A DNA stretch of 50,201 nucleotides, taken from DAOPYE01 sp035352715 (lineage in GTDB: Bacteria; Acidobacteriota; Holophagae; Holophagales; Holophagaceae). Under the pieces are notes generated by a model. That model did no database searches. It worked only from the letters and a program-made list of their open reading frames with translations, and was not told where the DNA came from. Positions 1-7,698 of this stretch are shown here, piece by piece. Within the stretch, counting starts at the first letter, position 1, and the number at the start of each line of letters is the position of its first letter. The stretch is taken from assembly GCA_035352715.1 (NCBI GenBank), contig DAOPYE010000008.1:1-50201 (forward strand), given 5' to 3'. The translations under genes were made by a program, and so were the position numbers.

Positions 1-418
1 ATCTCCATATCCAGCTGCCCCGGGCCCCAGCCGGCGTAGCCCAGGAGAGCCTGAACTCGGCGACGGGATCCAGCAGCAGGGATTCCAGCAGATCCTTGCG
101 GAAGCTTAGGAAATCGGTGAAGTCCAGGACCGTGTCCTCTTCCGCCGGAAGGCCGCCGCGCACCAGGATGATGCCGCGCTGCGCGTCCACGGGGCCGCCT
201 CGCCAGGCCGTGTCATCGGCGTTGCCGCCGTAGCGCAGATGGCTTTCCTCGCAGATCTTTTCGAGGGTGAGCGGCACGGGGCGGTTCAGGATCAAGCCCA
301 TGGAACCGTTTTCGTCGTGCTCCACCAGGAGCACCACCGTATGGAGAAAGTTCGGGTCGATCAGGAGGGGACTCGCCACGAGAAGGCAAGGGGCCATGGG
401 ACTCATGGCCTCGATCAT
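1..418 (-). CDS. yqgE: YqgE/AlgH family protein (UPF0301), partial, apparent frameshift
   Basis: This is the N-terminal part of a small UPF0301/AlgH-type cytoplasmic protein; the family's biochemical role is not firmly known. The N-terminus contains LLVASPLLIDPNF and then HTVVLLVEHDENGSMGLILN, the family signature, followed by a WRGGPV block. The ATG at 418 has AGGG about ten bases upstream; in-frame ATGs at 406 and 397 are alternatives. At about position 46 the reading frame breaks: the expected block L-F-L-G-Y-A-G-W-G-P-G-Q-L is encoded, but in two frames that differ by one missing base. The gene also runs off the window, so only about 139 codons are visible. It is divergent from the membrane-protein gene at 438, with 19 bases between starts. 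The family call is solid; whether the frameshift is real or a sequencing error cannot be decided here. Confidence 0.85.
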   Translation of the reverse strand, partial: MIEAMSPMAPCLLVASPLLIDPNFLHTVVLLVEHDENGSMGLILNRPVPLTLEKICEESHLRYGGNADDTAWRGGPVDAQRGIILVRGGLPAEEDTVLDFTDFLSFRKDLLESLLLDPVAEFRLSWATPAGARGSWIWR

Positions 419-437
419 AGCGCGCTACCCTGAAAGG

Positions 438-1160
438 ATGCGCACATCGCCCGTCTCCGATCTTCTGGTCCTGCCCAAGGGGATCTCGCTGCTGTGGAAG
501 CGTCCGTTCCAGACCCTGCTGCTGTGTCTTCTCTCCATGGGCCTCGCGGCTCTGGGTCCCCTGCTTCAGCTCCGCGCCAAGCTGCCGGAGGATCCGCTGA
601 TCGGGATGCTGCTCATCTCGGTCGCCACCTTTCCCCTGGAGCTGTATTTCATTCCGCGCCTGCTGCTGGAACTGGATGCGGAGGTGCTGGATCACCCGCA
701 GAACCCCCGCGCGACCTGGCGGGCCACCTTCGAAAGCCGCTGGCTGCGGACCTTTGGCGCCAAGATGCTGCTCTCGGTGGCGTTGGGTTTTGGAACCATG
801 TGCTTCATCGTGCCCGCCCTGATCATCCTGGCGCTCTATGGTTGGATGCCCCTGCGGGTGCTGCTGCGCGGCGAATCCATCCCCGAGGGGGCACGAGGCA
901 GTATTCAGCTGATGGCCCGGGCCTGGCCGCGCGTGGTGTTCTCATCCTGCGCGATCCTGTCGGCCTATCTGTTGACCGCCGCGATTCTGGGGGGCGTCCT
1001 CGGCCATTTCCTGCGCGAGCCCACGGCATGGATGCGCTTGACGCGGCCGGCGGCCTGGATCAGCAACTTTTTCGCGGGCTTCTTGAGCCTGTGGGTCAGC
1101 GCAGCCTTTCTCGCGCTGTTCCATCGCGTGGAGATGCCACCTGCGACAGAAACCGAGTGA
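438..1160 (+). CDS. Multi-pass inner-membrane protein of unknown function
   Basis: The 240-residue product has at least four strongly hydrophobic stretches: around residues 25-45, 55-75, 110-135 and 160-180, with another near the C-terminus. It looks like an integral membrane protein of the inner membrane. I do not recognise catalytic motifs. The frame is open further upstream (an ATG at 267), but that extension is antisense to the YqgE gene and has no family-like content, so I start at the ATG at 438, which directly follows GAAAGG. This places the starts of the two divergent genes only 19 bases apart. The gene ends at 1160, one base before the stop codon of the convergent amidase gene. The function is open. 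Confidence 0.7.
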   Translation: MRTSPVSDLLVLPKGISLLWKRPFQTLLLCLLSMGLAALGPLLQLRAKLPEDPLIGMLLISVATFPLELYFIPRLLLELDAEVLDHPQNPRATWRATFESRWLRTFGAKMLLSVALGFGTMCFIVPALIILALYGWMPLRVLLRGESIPEGARGSIQLMARAWPRVVFSSCAILSAYLLTAAILGGVLGHFLREPTAWMRLTRPAAWISNFFAGFLSLWVSAAFLALFHRVEMPPATETE

Positions 1161-2861
1161 TCACTTCGCGTAGTAGGCGCGGATGCCCTTCACCAGGGCC
1201 TCGGCGTAGCGCTCGCGGAAGTCAGCCCGCTTCAGGTTCTCGGCGTCGTCTTCGTTCGTGAGATTGGCGACTTCGATCAGCACCTTGGTGGACGCCGTGT
1301 TGTAGCGGATCACCGCGGGCAGGAAGCTCTTGCCCGAGCGGTGGATGATGTTACGGATCGGACGGTTGTCGTGGATCTGGACCTTGCCCGCCTTGAAGGC
1401 TCTCAGCAGGGTTTCGGCGAAAAGGCGGCTGTGAGCTTCCCCCTGCAGCTTCTCCTTTGGAGAGAACTTCACGCGGGCGGAGCGGGCCTCGATGACGCGG
1501 CCGGTCTTGGCGGGGCCAAGGGCGAAGCTGGCGGGCACCGCCGCAGCGCCAGGCACATAGACCATGGTGCCCCGGGCGGAGGGGTGCAGGGCGTCGGCGT
1601 GGAAGCTGATGAAGAGCGTCTTCTTGGCGTCGGCTTTGCGCGCGAAGGACGCGAACAGATCGTTGGCCAGCACCCAGCGCAGATGCACGCTCACGGCGTT
1701 CGGGCTCTCGCCGTCGTTGACGAAGGGCGGCGTGGTGAGGATCTCGGCGGATTTCGCGGGCGCGTCGATGCGTTCGCGCGGGTTGAAGCCCAGGGCCGGG
1801 TAGCGGATCGTGCTGCTCACGACTGCGTCCGTGTCCTGTTCCAGGATGCGGCGGACGCGCATGGCGATGTCGTAGACGAAGTCGGATTCCCATACGCCGT
1901 TGGCCTTGGCGCCGGGGTCCACGCCGCCGTGTCCCGCATCCAGCACGATGCGTACGCCCTTCAAGCGCGGGCCCGCGTCGATGCGAGCGGTACGGCGCAC
2001 TTCTTCGCGAATGACGCGTTCTTCCTTGAGCGCTGCGGTGCCTTCGGGTTGGAAGGGATCCGCAAGGTGCTTGACGGGGATGCGCACCAGCTGGCCCGGC
2101 TGGATGCCGCGCACATCGGGAATGCCCGATCTCCGGGCCAATTCCAGGGCCAGGTCGTTGACTTCCTTCGGATCCACCCGGTCCGTGTAGCGCATGACGA
2201 CGCTGGAGTAGAGCGTCTCTCCCTTGCGGATGCGGTAGACCGCCACCTTGCCGCCGGGGCCATCCTCGAAGTTCAGCAGGGCACGGTAGGCCGCGACGCG
2301 GTGTTCGTCGTCCAGCTCGTCTTCCGGCTGGCTTCGCACCAGCACGCCCTTGGCCTGGCCGCCGAATTCCCTGGAAAGCACGGTGCTGGGAACGCGCCAG
2401 AGATCGCCCTTGCGCAGCTTCTCCGGGTTCCGGGGATTGGCTTCCTGAAGCTGGTCGTAGTTCTGTCCGTGGCCCGAAAAGAGCGCGGCCATCAGCCAGA
2501 CCGATTCCAGCTCTGGCCAGCGGATGTAATGCCGGACCTCGTCCTTGCGCCAGTCATCGTCGGGGAACATGGCCTCCAGGGCCCAGCGCTTGCCTTCGCT
2601 CGTTAGCTCATCGAAGGCCGCCCAGGGCGCGGGTTTGCCCGCATAGAACTTCCGCGGGAGACGCGTGGCCTGGATCTGGACGCCCTTCTTGAAGACCAGG
2701 CGCAGGGTGACGCCTCCGCCCCCGGGGAGCTGGGCCTGGATCTCTGCCGAGGCGGGCTCGACGGCCTGCATGGGCGGGAGCGCGGCCAGAACCATCACTT
2801 GGGTCGGCGCGAGGAGCGCGATCCAGGTGTGGCGGGGCAGGAGGTTCAGTCGCCCTCCCAT
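1161..2861 (-). CDS. N-acetylmuramoyl-L-alanine amidase (Amidase_3) with LysM-like region
   Basis: This is a predicted periplasmic zinc amidase that cleaves the bond between N-acetylmuramic acid and L-alanine in peptidoglycan. The 566-residue product starts with a hydrophobic N-terminus that may be a signal. The middle (about residues 120-270) has two LysM-like segments, for example YRIRKGETLYSSVVMRYTD and GIQPGQLVRIPVK. The catalytic Amidase_3 domain begins near residue 303 with VLDAGHGGVDPGA (zinc His), then a Glu in VWESDFVYDIA, FISFHADA (zinc His), and LIEVANLTNEDDA (catalytic Glu) near the C-terminus. It is the last gene of a four-gene minus-strand operon: its start overlaps the end of the upstream RdgC-like fragment by 16 bases. 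The amidase call is firm. The AmiC-like cell-division role is inferred. Confidence 0.9.
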   Translation of the reverse strand: MGGRLNLLPRHTWIALLAPTQVMVLAALPPMQAVEPASAEIQAQLPGGGGVTLRLVFKKGVQIQATRLPRKFYAGKPAPWAAFDELTSEGKRWALEAMFPDDDWRKDEVRHYIRWPELESVWLMAALFSGHGQNYDQLQEANPRNPEKLRKGDLWRVPSTVLSREFGGQAKGVLVRSQPEDELDDEHRVAAYRALLNFEDGPGGKVAVYRIRKGETLYSSVVMRYTDRVDPKEVNDLALELARRSGIPDVRGIQPGQLVRIPVKHLADPFQPEGTAALKEERVIREEVRRTARIDAGPRLKGVRIVLDAGHGGVDPGAKANGVWESDFVYDIAMRVRRILEQDTDAVVSSTIRYPALGFNPRERIDAPAKSAEILTTPPFVNDGESPNAVSVHLRWVLANDLFASFARKADAKKTLFISFHADALHPSARGTMVYVPGAAAVPASFALGPAKTGRVIEARSARVKFSPKEKLQGEAHSRLFAETLLRAFKAGKVQIHDNRPIRNIIHRSGKSFLPAVIRYNTASTKVLIEVANLTNEDDAENLKRADFRERYAEALVKGIRAYYAK

Positions 2862-3388
2862 GGCACCTCGCCACCTGCGCTTTCAAGGTTCTTCTGGATC
2901 CACTCCCGCAGGGTGGATTCCAGTTCGTCGGCGTGCTGGGCGCGCATTTCCAGGAAGGCCAGGAACCGGCGCTCCAGGTGCGACATGCCCTCTTCCAGCA
3001 GGAAAAGGCGATCCGCCACGCGACCCTCGGGGTTCTTGGCCTGGGTGGGCGGCAGCTTCATCGCGGTCGTATCGAGCGTGGCCGCGTTGATGACGAAGGT
3101 CCACTCCATATCGCCGGAGAGCAGGCGCACCTTGCTCTTGCTGGGGCGCATGCCGCGGCTGAGGGCCTCGAAGGCCTCGCGGCTTTCCGTGGGATTGCCC
3201 TTGCGCAGGGAGAGTTCCTTCACGTCGCCGCGCTCGTTGACCAGCACGATGGCGTCATCCAGGAAGCAGGCGGAGAGATCCCCCTCGAGGCCCGAGGTGC
3301 CGCCTTCTGCCAGACCGCGGTGCCACAGCCAGAAAATGAATTCTTCGCCGAGAAATCGGCCTTGTTCAATGAGTTCCAGGGGCTTCAT
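2846..3388 (-). CDS. rdgC: RdgC-like protein, C-terminal half as a separate ORF
   Basis: The 180-residue product matches the second half of the long RdgC-like proteins seen in deltaproteobacteria-type genomes: it begins with FLGEEFIFWLWHRG and continues through an ALSRGMRPSKSKVRLL-type block and WTFVINAATLDTTAMKLP. RdgC proteins are DNA-binding and limit RecA activity in characterised gammaproteobacteria. The ATG overlaps the stop codon of the upstream N-terminal half in an ATGA (3385-3388), so the two halves lie in different frames and are translationally coupled. Together they total 385 residues, close to what I remember as the length of the fused form. Either the gene is truly split or one base is wrong at the junction. 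The family assignment rests on recalled similarity. Confidence 0.6.
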   Translation of the reverse strand: MKPLELIEQGRFLGEEFIFWLWHRGLAEGGTSGLEGDLSACFLDDAIVLVNERGDVKELSLRKGNPTESREAFEALSRGMRPSKSKVRLLSGDMEWTFVINAATLDTTAMKLPPTQAKNPEGRVADRLFLLEEGMSHLERRFLAFLEMRAQHADELESTLREWIQKNLESAGGEVPWEGD

Positions 3389-4002
3389 CCCGCGTTCTCC
3401 CCGAGTTCCAGATTGAGCGGATCCAGGGCCATCAAGGCTTCAACCGCGAGGTGCGGCGCCAGGCGGCCTGCCAGCAGCAGCGGCGCCAGGGGCTGGAGTT
3501 CGCATCCGAAAGATTTCATGAACAGTCCCGAAAGCGCCCCTTGGGGCTTGCTGGATGTGGCGGTGGTCCACAGCAGACCGCCCTTCAGATCCCAGGCCAC
3601 TTCCACCACCTTGGGCGTGGGCAGCACCTTCATCAGAAGTTCGGCCTTGACCTCATCCTGAAGGGAAATTCGGGCTTCCTTGCCCACGAAGGCGAGGTCC
3701 TTTTCCTTCATGAGCTTCTGCAGGCGCAGATCCACATGGGCCTTCAGCAGGGCGGCCGGGACGCGCCGCGTATCCGTGCGCAGGCCGAAGATGGCAAAGC
3801 GGTCCTGGCTGACCCAGTTGGCGTCGGGGGGGGTGATCAAGGGATTGCGCCAGTCGCACCAGCCGACGCGCTCTTCTTCGAGCCCATCCTGGAAGGGATG
3901 GAAGGCGTCCTGCTGAAGTCCTTCCAGCAGTGCGCCTTCGTCCGGGATGGGACCAAGGACGAGGAATCGTCGTAGAGATAGGCTTCCCTGGAGAAGACTC
4001 AT
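3385..4002 (-). CDS. rdgC: RdgC-like protein, N-terminal half
   Basis: The 205-residue product starts with GSLSLRRFLVLG and contains RFAIFGLRTDTRRVPAALLK and a RLQKLMKEK...LQDEVKAELL segment. This is the order of elements in the N-terminal half of RdgC (nucleoid-associated recombination regulator; E. coli RdgC has the equivalent KKTEKDSLKDEV helix). The ATG at 4002 overlaps the TGA of the PP2C gene (ATGA). The stop at 3385 overlaps the start of the C-terminal half in the same way. The gene sits in an operon with a phosphatase and a cell-wall amidase, so co-expression with those is expected, but a functional link is not shown. Confidence 0.65.
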   Translation of the reverse strand: MSLLQGSLSLRRFLVLGPIPDEGALLEGLQQDAFHPFQDGLEEERVGWCDWRNPLITPPDANWVSQDRFAIFGLRTDTRRVPAALLKAHVDLRLQKLMKEKDLAFVGKEARISLQDEVKAELLMKVLPTPKVVEVAWDLKGGLLWTTATSSKPQGALSGLFMKSFGCELQPLAPLLLAGRLAPHLAVEALMALDPLNLELGENAG

Positions 4003-4925
4003 GGTTTGCTCACAAAAAGTTGGCCCAGCTTGGAGAAGATGCCGTCCCTTCCCGCGGCTGTTTCGGAGGGCCGAACCTGCGCCACGGTGATGGTTTCGTT
4101 GGGAGCGGGAAGGGGGAGGGCTGGGTCGTCCAGCGCCAGGACCAGAGCCGTCACGTTATCACGACCGCCGTGATCCAGGGCCTGGCCCAGCAGGAGTTCC
4201 AAGGTCTTGCGCGGGGAATACTGGTGATCCAGCACCTCCTTGATCTGTTCATCCGTGACTTCGCCGTGCAGCCCATCGGAGCACAGGAGCAGGCGATCGC
4301 CGCGGCGCAGGGGCGCCTTGCTGAGCACGGCCTCCAGCGGCTTGGGTCCGCCCAGGGCCTGGGTGATCATGCTGCGCTGAGGGTGGGTCTTGGCCTGCTG
4401 GGGCGTGAGAAATCCCGACGTGATCATTTCGTTGACCAGGGTCTGGTCCGTGGTGAGCTGGCGCAGTTCGCCCCGGCGGTAGAGGTAGGCTCGGCTATCG
4501 CCCACCTGGACCAGATAGGCGAACCCGTTCCACACCACCGTGGCCGTCAGGGTTGAGCCCATGCCGCGCGCGGTGCGTTCCGAATCCGTGTAGCGCACGA
4601 CGCAGTCGCTAGCGCCTTTGGCGGCTTCCACCAGGGACTGCAGCAGGCCCTCCTCGCTGGCGTCCTGGGCGGGGAAGCGGCCCCAGTGCCCGAAGAGATG
4701 CATGGCGACGGCGGCCAGTCCCTCGCGGCTGGCGATTTCGCCCGCGGCGGCACCGCCCATGCCATCGGCGACGGCGGCCAGCAGTCCCTTTTGGCAGATG
4801 CCGTGGATGCGCTGGAGCTGATTCACCAGAGGCTCCTGCCCGTCCATGGCGTTCACCATGTAGGCGTCCTCGTTGTTCTTGCGCACGCGTCCCTGGTGCG
4901 TGATGGCGGCGAAATCAATCAGCAT
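3999..4925 (-). CDS. PP2C-family serine/threonine protein phosphatase
   Basis: This is a 308-residue cytoplasmic, metal-dependent phosphatase of the PrpC/Stp1 type, which removes phosphate from Ser/Thr residues placed by Hanks-type kinases. The metal-binding and catalytic motifs are intact and in order: RKNNEDAY (about residue 13), ADGMGGAAAGE (about 52), GSTLTATVV, VGDSRAYLYRRG (about 143), LCSDGLHGEVTD (about 216) and GGRDNVTALVL (about 252). I use the ATG at 4925, which starts MLIDFAAITHQGR; the longer frame to 4991 adds no family-like sequence. It is the first gene of the operon with the two RdgC-like pieces and the amidase. A Hanks-type kinase lies at the other end of this window, but they are 45 kb apart. 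Confidence 0.93.
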   Translation of the reverse strand: MLIDFAAITHQGRVRKNNEDAYMVNAMDGQEPLVNQLQRIHGICQKGLLAAVADGMGGAAAGEIASREGLAAVAMHLFGHWGRFPAQDASEEGLLQSLVEAAKGASDCVVRYTDSERTARGMGSTLTATVVWNGFAYLVQVGDSRAYLYRRGELRQLTTDQTLVNEMITSGFLTPQQAKTHPQRSMITQALGGPKPLEAVLSKAPLRRGDRLLLCSDGLHGEVTDEQIKEVLDHQYSPRKTLELLLGQALDHGGRDNVTALVLALDDPALPLPAPNETITVAQVRPSETAAGRDGIFSKLGQLFVSKP

Positions 4926-5094
4926 GTGTCGAGGTCCGGGGTCCCATCCATTTAATAAAAAACAAGCGCAGGGGCGATCCAAAGACGTCAATGGTCTACA
5001 GCGTGTGTGAGGGCGTGTGCTGTGGGTGGCGGCGGCCAGTGGCCGCTTGGATCACCTGGGGGAAAGCTCCATCATAGGCGCAGGAGGCCATTTC

Positions 5095-5931
5095 TTGCTC
5101 ATCACCCTTGCGATTCTTGGTCCCGGGAAGCTGGGGCTTTCCCTTGCCCGCCAGGCGGTGGCTTCCGGTTTGTGCGTGAGGCTCGCCGGGCGCGATTGCG
5201 CCCACGCAGAGGCGCGCCTGGCCCGGGCGATGGAGCGCTGGCCAGAGGCGCTTGATGGGGCCCAGCGGGTCCGCTGCTGCGCGGATATCCCCTCCGCCAT
5301 CGAGGGCGCCGATATTGTGCTGGAGGCCCTTCCCGAGGACATGGATCTGAAGGCTCGGGCCTGGGAAACGGTGGATGGTCTCGTCGGATCGGACGCGTTA
5401 TGCCTGGCGGGCACCTCCAGCCTCTCCATCGCCCGGATTCGCCAGCGGGCGGGCATGAAGGGCTGGCTGCAGGGTTTTCACGCCTTCGTGCCCGTGCATC
5501 GCATGAAGGTTGTCGAGCTGATCTCGCCTGCGGGTGTGCCGGAGCCGTTGCGGCAGCGGGCCCGCGATCTGGGCGAGCGCCTGGGATTGCGCGTCGTGCC
5601 CGTGGCCGACCAAGCGGGGTTCGCCGCATCGCGCATGGCGATGGCCCAGGGCCTGGAGGCCATGCGCCTGCTGGAGAGCGGCGCGGCTAAGGCGGATGAC
5701 ATCGACGCGCTCCTGGTGCTGGGCTACGGGCATCCGGTGGGGCCGCTGGAACTCTCGGATCGCGTGGGACTGGATCTGCGCTTGGCCATCGCCAGGGAGT
5801 TGTACGCCGAGACGGGAGACCTGCGATTCAGGCCACCCCGGATCCTCGAAGATCTTGTTGGCAGCGGGCGGACCGGGCGTTCTGCGGGACAGGGTTTCTA
5901 TGCTTGGGATGGGAAAGGGAATCGTCAATGA
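5095..5931 (+). CDS. 3-hydroxyacyl-CoA dehydrogenase (3-hydroxybutyryl-CoA dehydrogenase-like)
   Basis: The 278-residue product is an NAD-dependent dehydrogenase that would oxidise 3-hydroxyacyl-CoA, or run in reverse in butyryl-CoA formation. The Rossmann motif GPGKLG sits at the very N-terminus, TSSLSI and GFHAFVPVHRMKVVELI carry the usual catalytic Ser and His, and YGHPVGPLELSDRVGLD is the C-terminal family signature. The best start is TTG at 5095: AGGAGG at 5082-5087 is seven bases upstream, and this places the Rossmann strand at residue 3-12. The longer ATG-started frame from 5017 is unlikely. The stop overlaps the ATG of the next small gene (ATGA). HAFVPV in place of the common HFFNPVP is a mild deviation, so the exact substrate is open. 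Confidence 0.88.
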   Translation: MLITLAILGPGKLGLSLARQAVASGLCVRLAGRDCAHAEARLARAMERWPEALDGAQRVRCCADIPSAIEGADIVLEALPEDMDLKARAWETVDGLVGSDALCLAGTSSLSIARIRQRAGMKGWLQGFHAFVPVHRMKVVELISPAGVPEPLRQRARDLGERLGLRVVPVADQAGFAASRMAMAQGLEAMRLLESGAAKADDIDALLVLGYGHPVGPLELSDRVGLDLRLAIARELYAETGDLRFRPPRILEDLVGSGRTGRSAGQGFYAWDGKGNRQ

Positions 5932-6077
5932 GTTACGGAATATTGGTGCTGGCGGTGCTGGCGGCGATCTTGGTGCTTTGGATCGCCTATCGGATTGGCC
6001 GCATCGTCATGCGCATCGCCATCGGACTGCTGTTCATGGGCTTCGCAGCCACCGGACTCTGGTACCTTCTACATTGA
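5928..6077 (+). CDS. Small membrane protein, 49 residues
   Basis: A 49-codon ORF begins with ATG at 5928, overlapping the stop of the dehydrogenase gene, and ends with TGA at 6075-6077. The product is almost entirely hydrophobic: one helix at about residues 4-21, a short basic turn with Arg residues, and a second helix at about 28-47. It has no recognisable family. Translational coupling to the dehydrogenase gene through the ATGA overlap and clean membrane-like composition support a real gene. Its role is unknown. Confidence 0.6.
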   Translation: MSYGILVLAVLAAILVLWIAYRIGRIVMRIAIGLLFMGFAATGLWYLLH

Positions 6078-6120
6078 TCCCATTGCTTTGATCTCATCGT
6101 ATTGATTCTACGGAGATGTC

Positions 6121-6336
6121 ATGTCCAGCTTGAACTGTCCCAACTGCGGCGCGGATTTGACGGCGCGTCAGAGTGTGCGCATCGCGGAGTACCACTTCGG
6201 CCATCTGGACAAGGTCGAGCAATCCGCGGCAGAAGGCCCTGGCTTCACCTATCAGCGCGAGCAGGCCGATAGCTACACGATCATCTGCACCGCCTGCAAC
6301 CGCCTGGTGCGCACGCTGCCCCTGTCGTCGCGTTAG
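6121..6336 (+). CDS. Small zinc-ribbon protein, 71 residues
   Basis: The product has two CxxC knuckles, CPNCGAD near the N-terminus and CTACNRLV near residue 57, consistent with a single zinc ribbon. The segment between them is polar and includes two His residues. Nothing else identifies it. It follows the 49-residue membrane protein by 43 bases and may be in the same transcript. It converges on the hydrolase gene at 6343 with only six bases between stop codons. Confidence 0.65.
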   Translation: MSSLNCPNCGADLTARQSVRIAEYHFGHLDKVEQSAAEGPGFTYQREQADSYTIICTACNRLVRTLPLSSR

Positions 6337-6342
6337 TCATGC

Positions 6343-6879
6343 TCAGCTCATCACTATTTCGTGCAGCAGGGCTTCGCCCCGGGGCCATTCCCCGAACCCC
6401 GAGGCCGTGTTGATGTGTCCCTTGGGGCCAATTTCGGTGAAGCTGCTCCGCCAGGCGTCGGCGAAATCGCGCGCGCGTTCGAGGTCCACGAAGGGATCGT
6501 TGCTGGACGCGACGACATGGCTGGGAAATGGGAGCGCGAATTGGGGCACAGGCGCAAAGCTTTTAAGGATCTCCAGGGCATCCGGGCGCTCGGGGTCCGA
6601 AGGCGCCACCAGAAAGGCCCCATGGATGGGGCGCTGGTGTTCCAGGGCCCAGTGGGCCACCGCGATGCAGCCGATGGAGTGGGCCACCAGGACGGGAGGC
6701 TCGTCGTAGCTGGTGCGCTCGATCGCGTCATCCAGCGCGTTCACCCAATCTGCTCGATGGGGAAAATCCCAGCTGGGCATTTCCACGCGGATGGCCGTGG
6801 GGATATTGCCTTCCCACAGGCTTTGCCAGTGGCCTGGGCCCGAATTGCCGTAGCCGGGGATGAAGAGGATGGAACGCAT
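6343..6879 (-). CDS. RBBP9/YdeN-family alpha/beta hydrolase
   Basis: The 178-residue product belongs to the small serine hydrolases of the RBBP9/YdeN type. The N-terminus ILFIPGYGNSGPGHWQS is the family signature. The nucleophile lies in AHSIGC (about residue 64), the acid in SSNDPFVD (about 125) and the base in GHINTASGFGEWPRG (about 155). The ATG at 6879 has AGGTGG four bases upstream and aligns with the family N-terminus; an upstream ATG at 6912 would add eleven atypical residues. The substrate is unknown for most of the family. Confidence 0.88.
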   Translation of the reverse strand: MRSILFIPGYGNSGPGHWQSLWEGNIPTAIRVEMPSWDFPHRADWVNALDDAIERTSYDEPPVLVAHSIGCIAVAHWALEHQRPIHGAFLVAPSDPERPDALEILKSFAPVPQFALPFPSHVVASSNDPFVDLERARDFADAWRSSFTEIGPKGHINTASGFGEWPRGEALLHEIVMS

Positions 6880-6984
6880 GGCCACCTCGCATGAAGGGAA
6901 TGATGCCTGCAAGATTACGCCAAGGTTGCCTTGGGATGCGAGGTTGGATTTTGAAAAAACAGGTTTATTTTGGGGGTCGGGATT

Positions 6985-7650
6985 TCAGGGCTTGGTCGCG
7001 GCGGGGATGGACTGCAGGCGCAGGATCAGGGCCTGCAGCGTGCCCTTGAGCCGGGGCGTCGCCTTCTCGGCGTCGGCTTCAAGCTGGGCCAGCACCTTGG
7101 CGCGGCCGTCCGCATCCAGCTTGCGGTAGTTGGCGACGCTGCTCCGCAGGCGATCGTCGCTGGCTTTCGGTGAACTCGGCTGGGTGTCCAGGGCGCGCAA
7201 CCGCGAGATCAGTTGGAGGTATCCGGCCTTGGCTTCCGGCGAGGCCTTGGTGGCTTCCGCCTCCATGCGCGCCAGCACCTTGCGGCGCTTGTCGGGGGAA
7301 AGCTGGCGGAAGCGCGTCAGGCTTGTGCGGACATCTTGATGGTTCGGAGTGGCTTCGGTCGAAGGTGTGGCCTTGGCTTGGGGGGCCTTGTCTTCTGCGG
7401 CCACGGCCTTGACCTGTTTCAGCAAATCCTCCAGGGCGGGGCGCGAAGCGGGCGAGGCCTGGGCGAGGGCGATCTCCATCTGTGCGATCACCTGAGTCCT
7501 TCCCTCCGGGGACAAGCGGCGGATCTTCTCCAACAGCGCGTCCCTGCGGTCGGGCGTGGCGGTGGCGCTGGAAAGCGCGCCGCTGCTGGCGTCCGTTGCA
7601 TCCAGGGTGGGCGCCGCCAGGGTGGCGAGGGCAAGGATCAGCGTCAGCAA
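6985..7650 (-). CDS. Secreted protein with three tandem helical repeats
   Basis: The 221-residue product begins with a signal-like segment (MLTLILALATLAAPTL) and then carries three similar units of about 45 residues at roughly 35-85, 105-152 and 165-212. Each has the pattern R-x-L-[SD]-x-[DE]-[GK]-R-x-[KQ]-V-[IL]-A-[QR]-[ML]-E followed by A-x-[KQ]-A-[ST]-P and a Leu/Arg-rich helix, for example RQLSPDKRRKVLARMEAEA. Linkers are Ala/Thr/Pro-rich. The units look like helical hairpins. I do not know a named family. It is followed on the same strand by no close partner; the upstream neighbour is a two-TM protein at 7699-8220. Confidence 0.7.
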   Translation of the reverse strand: MLTLILALATLAAPTLDATDASSGALSSATATPDRRDALLEKIRRLSPEGRTQVIAQMEIALAQASPASRPALEDLLKQVKAVAAEDKAPQAKATPSTEATPNHQDVRTSLTRFRQLSPDKRRKVLARMEAEATKASPEAKAGYLQLISRLRALDTQPSSPKASDDRLRSSVANYRKLDADGRAKVLAQLEADAEKATPRLKGTLQALILRLQSIPAATKP

Positions 7651-7698
7651 GATGCCTCCAGAAAGCTGCGGTCAGCATACCCCCGTTGGCGCGAGCTT

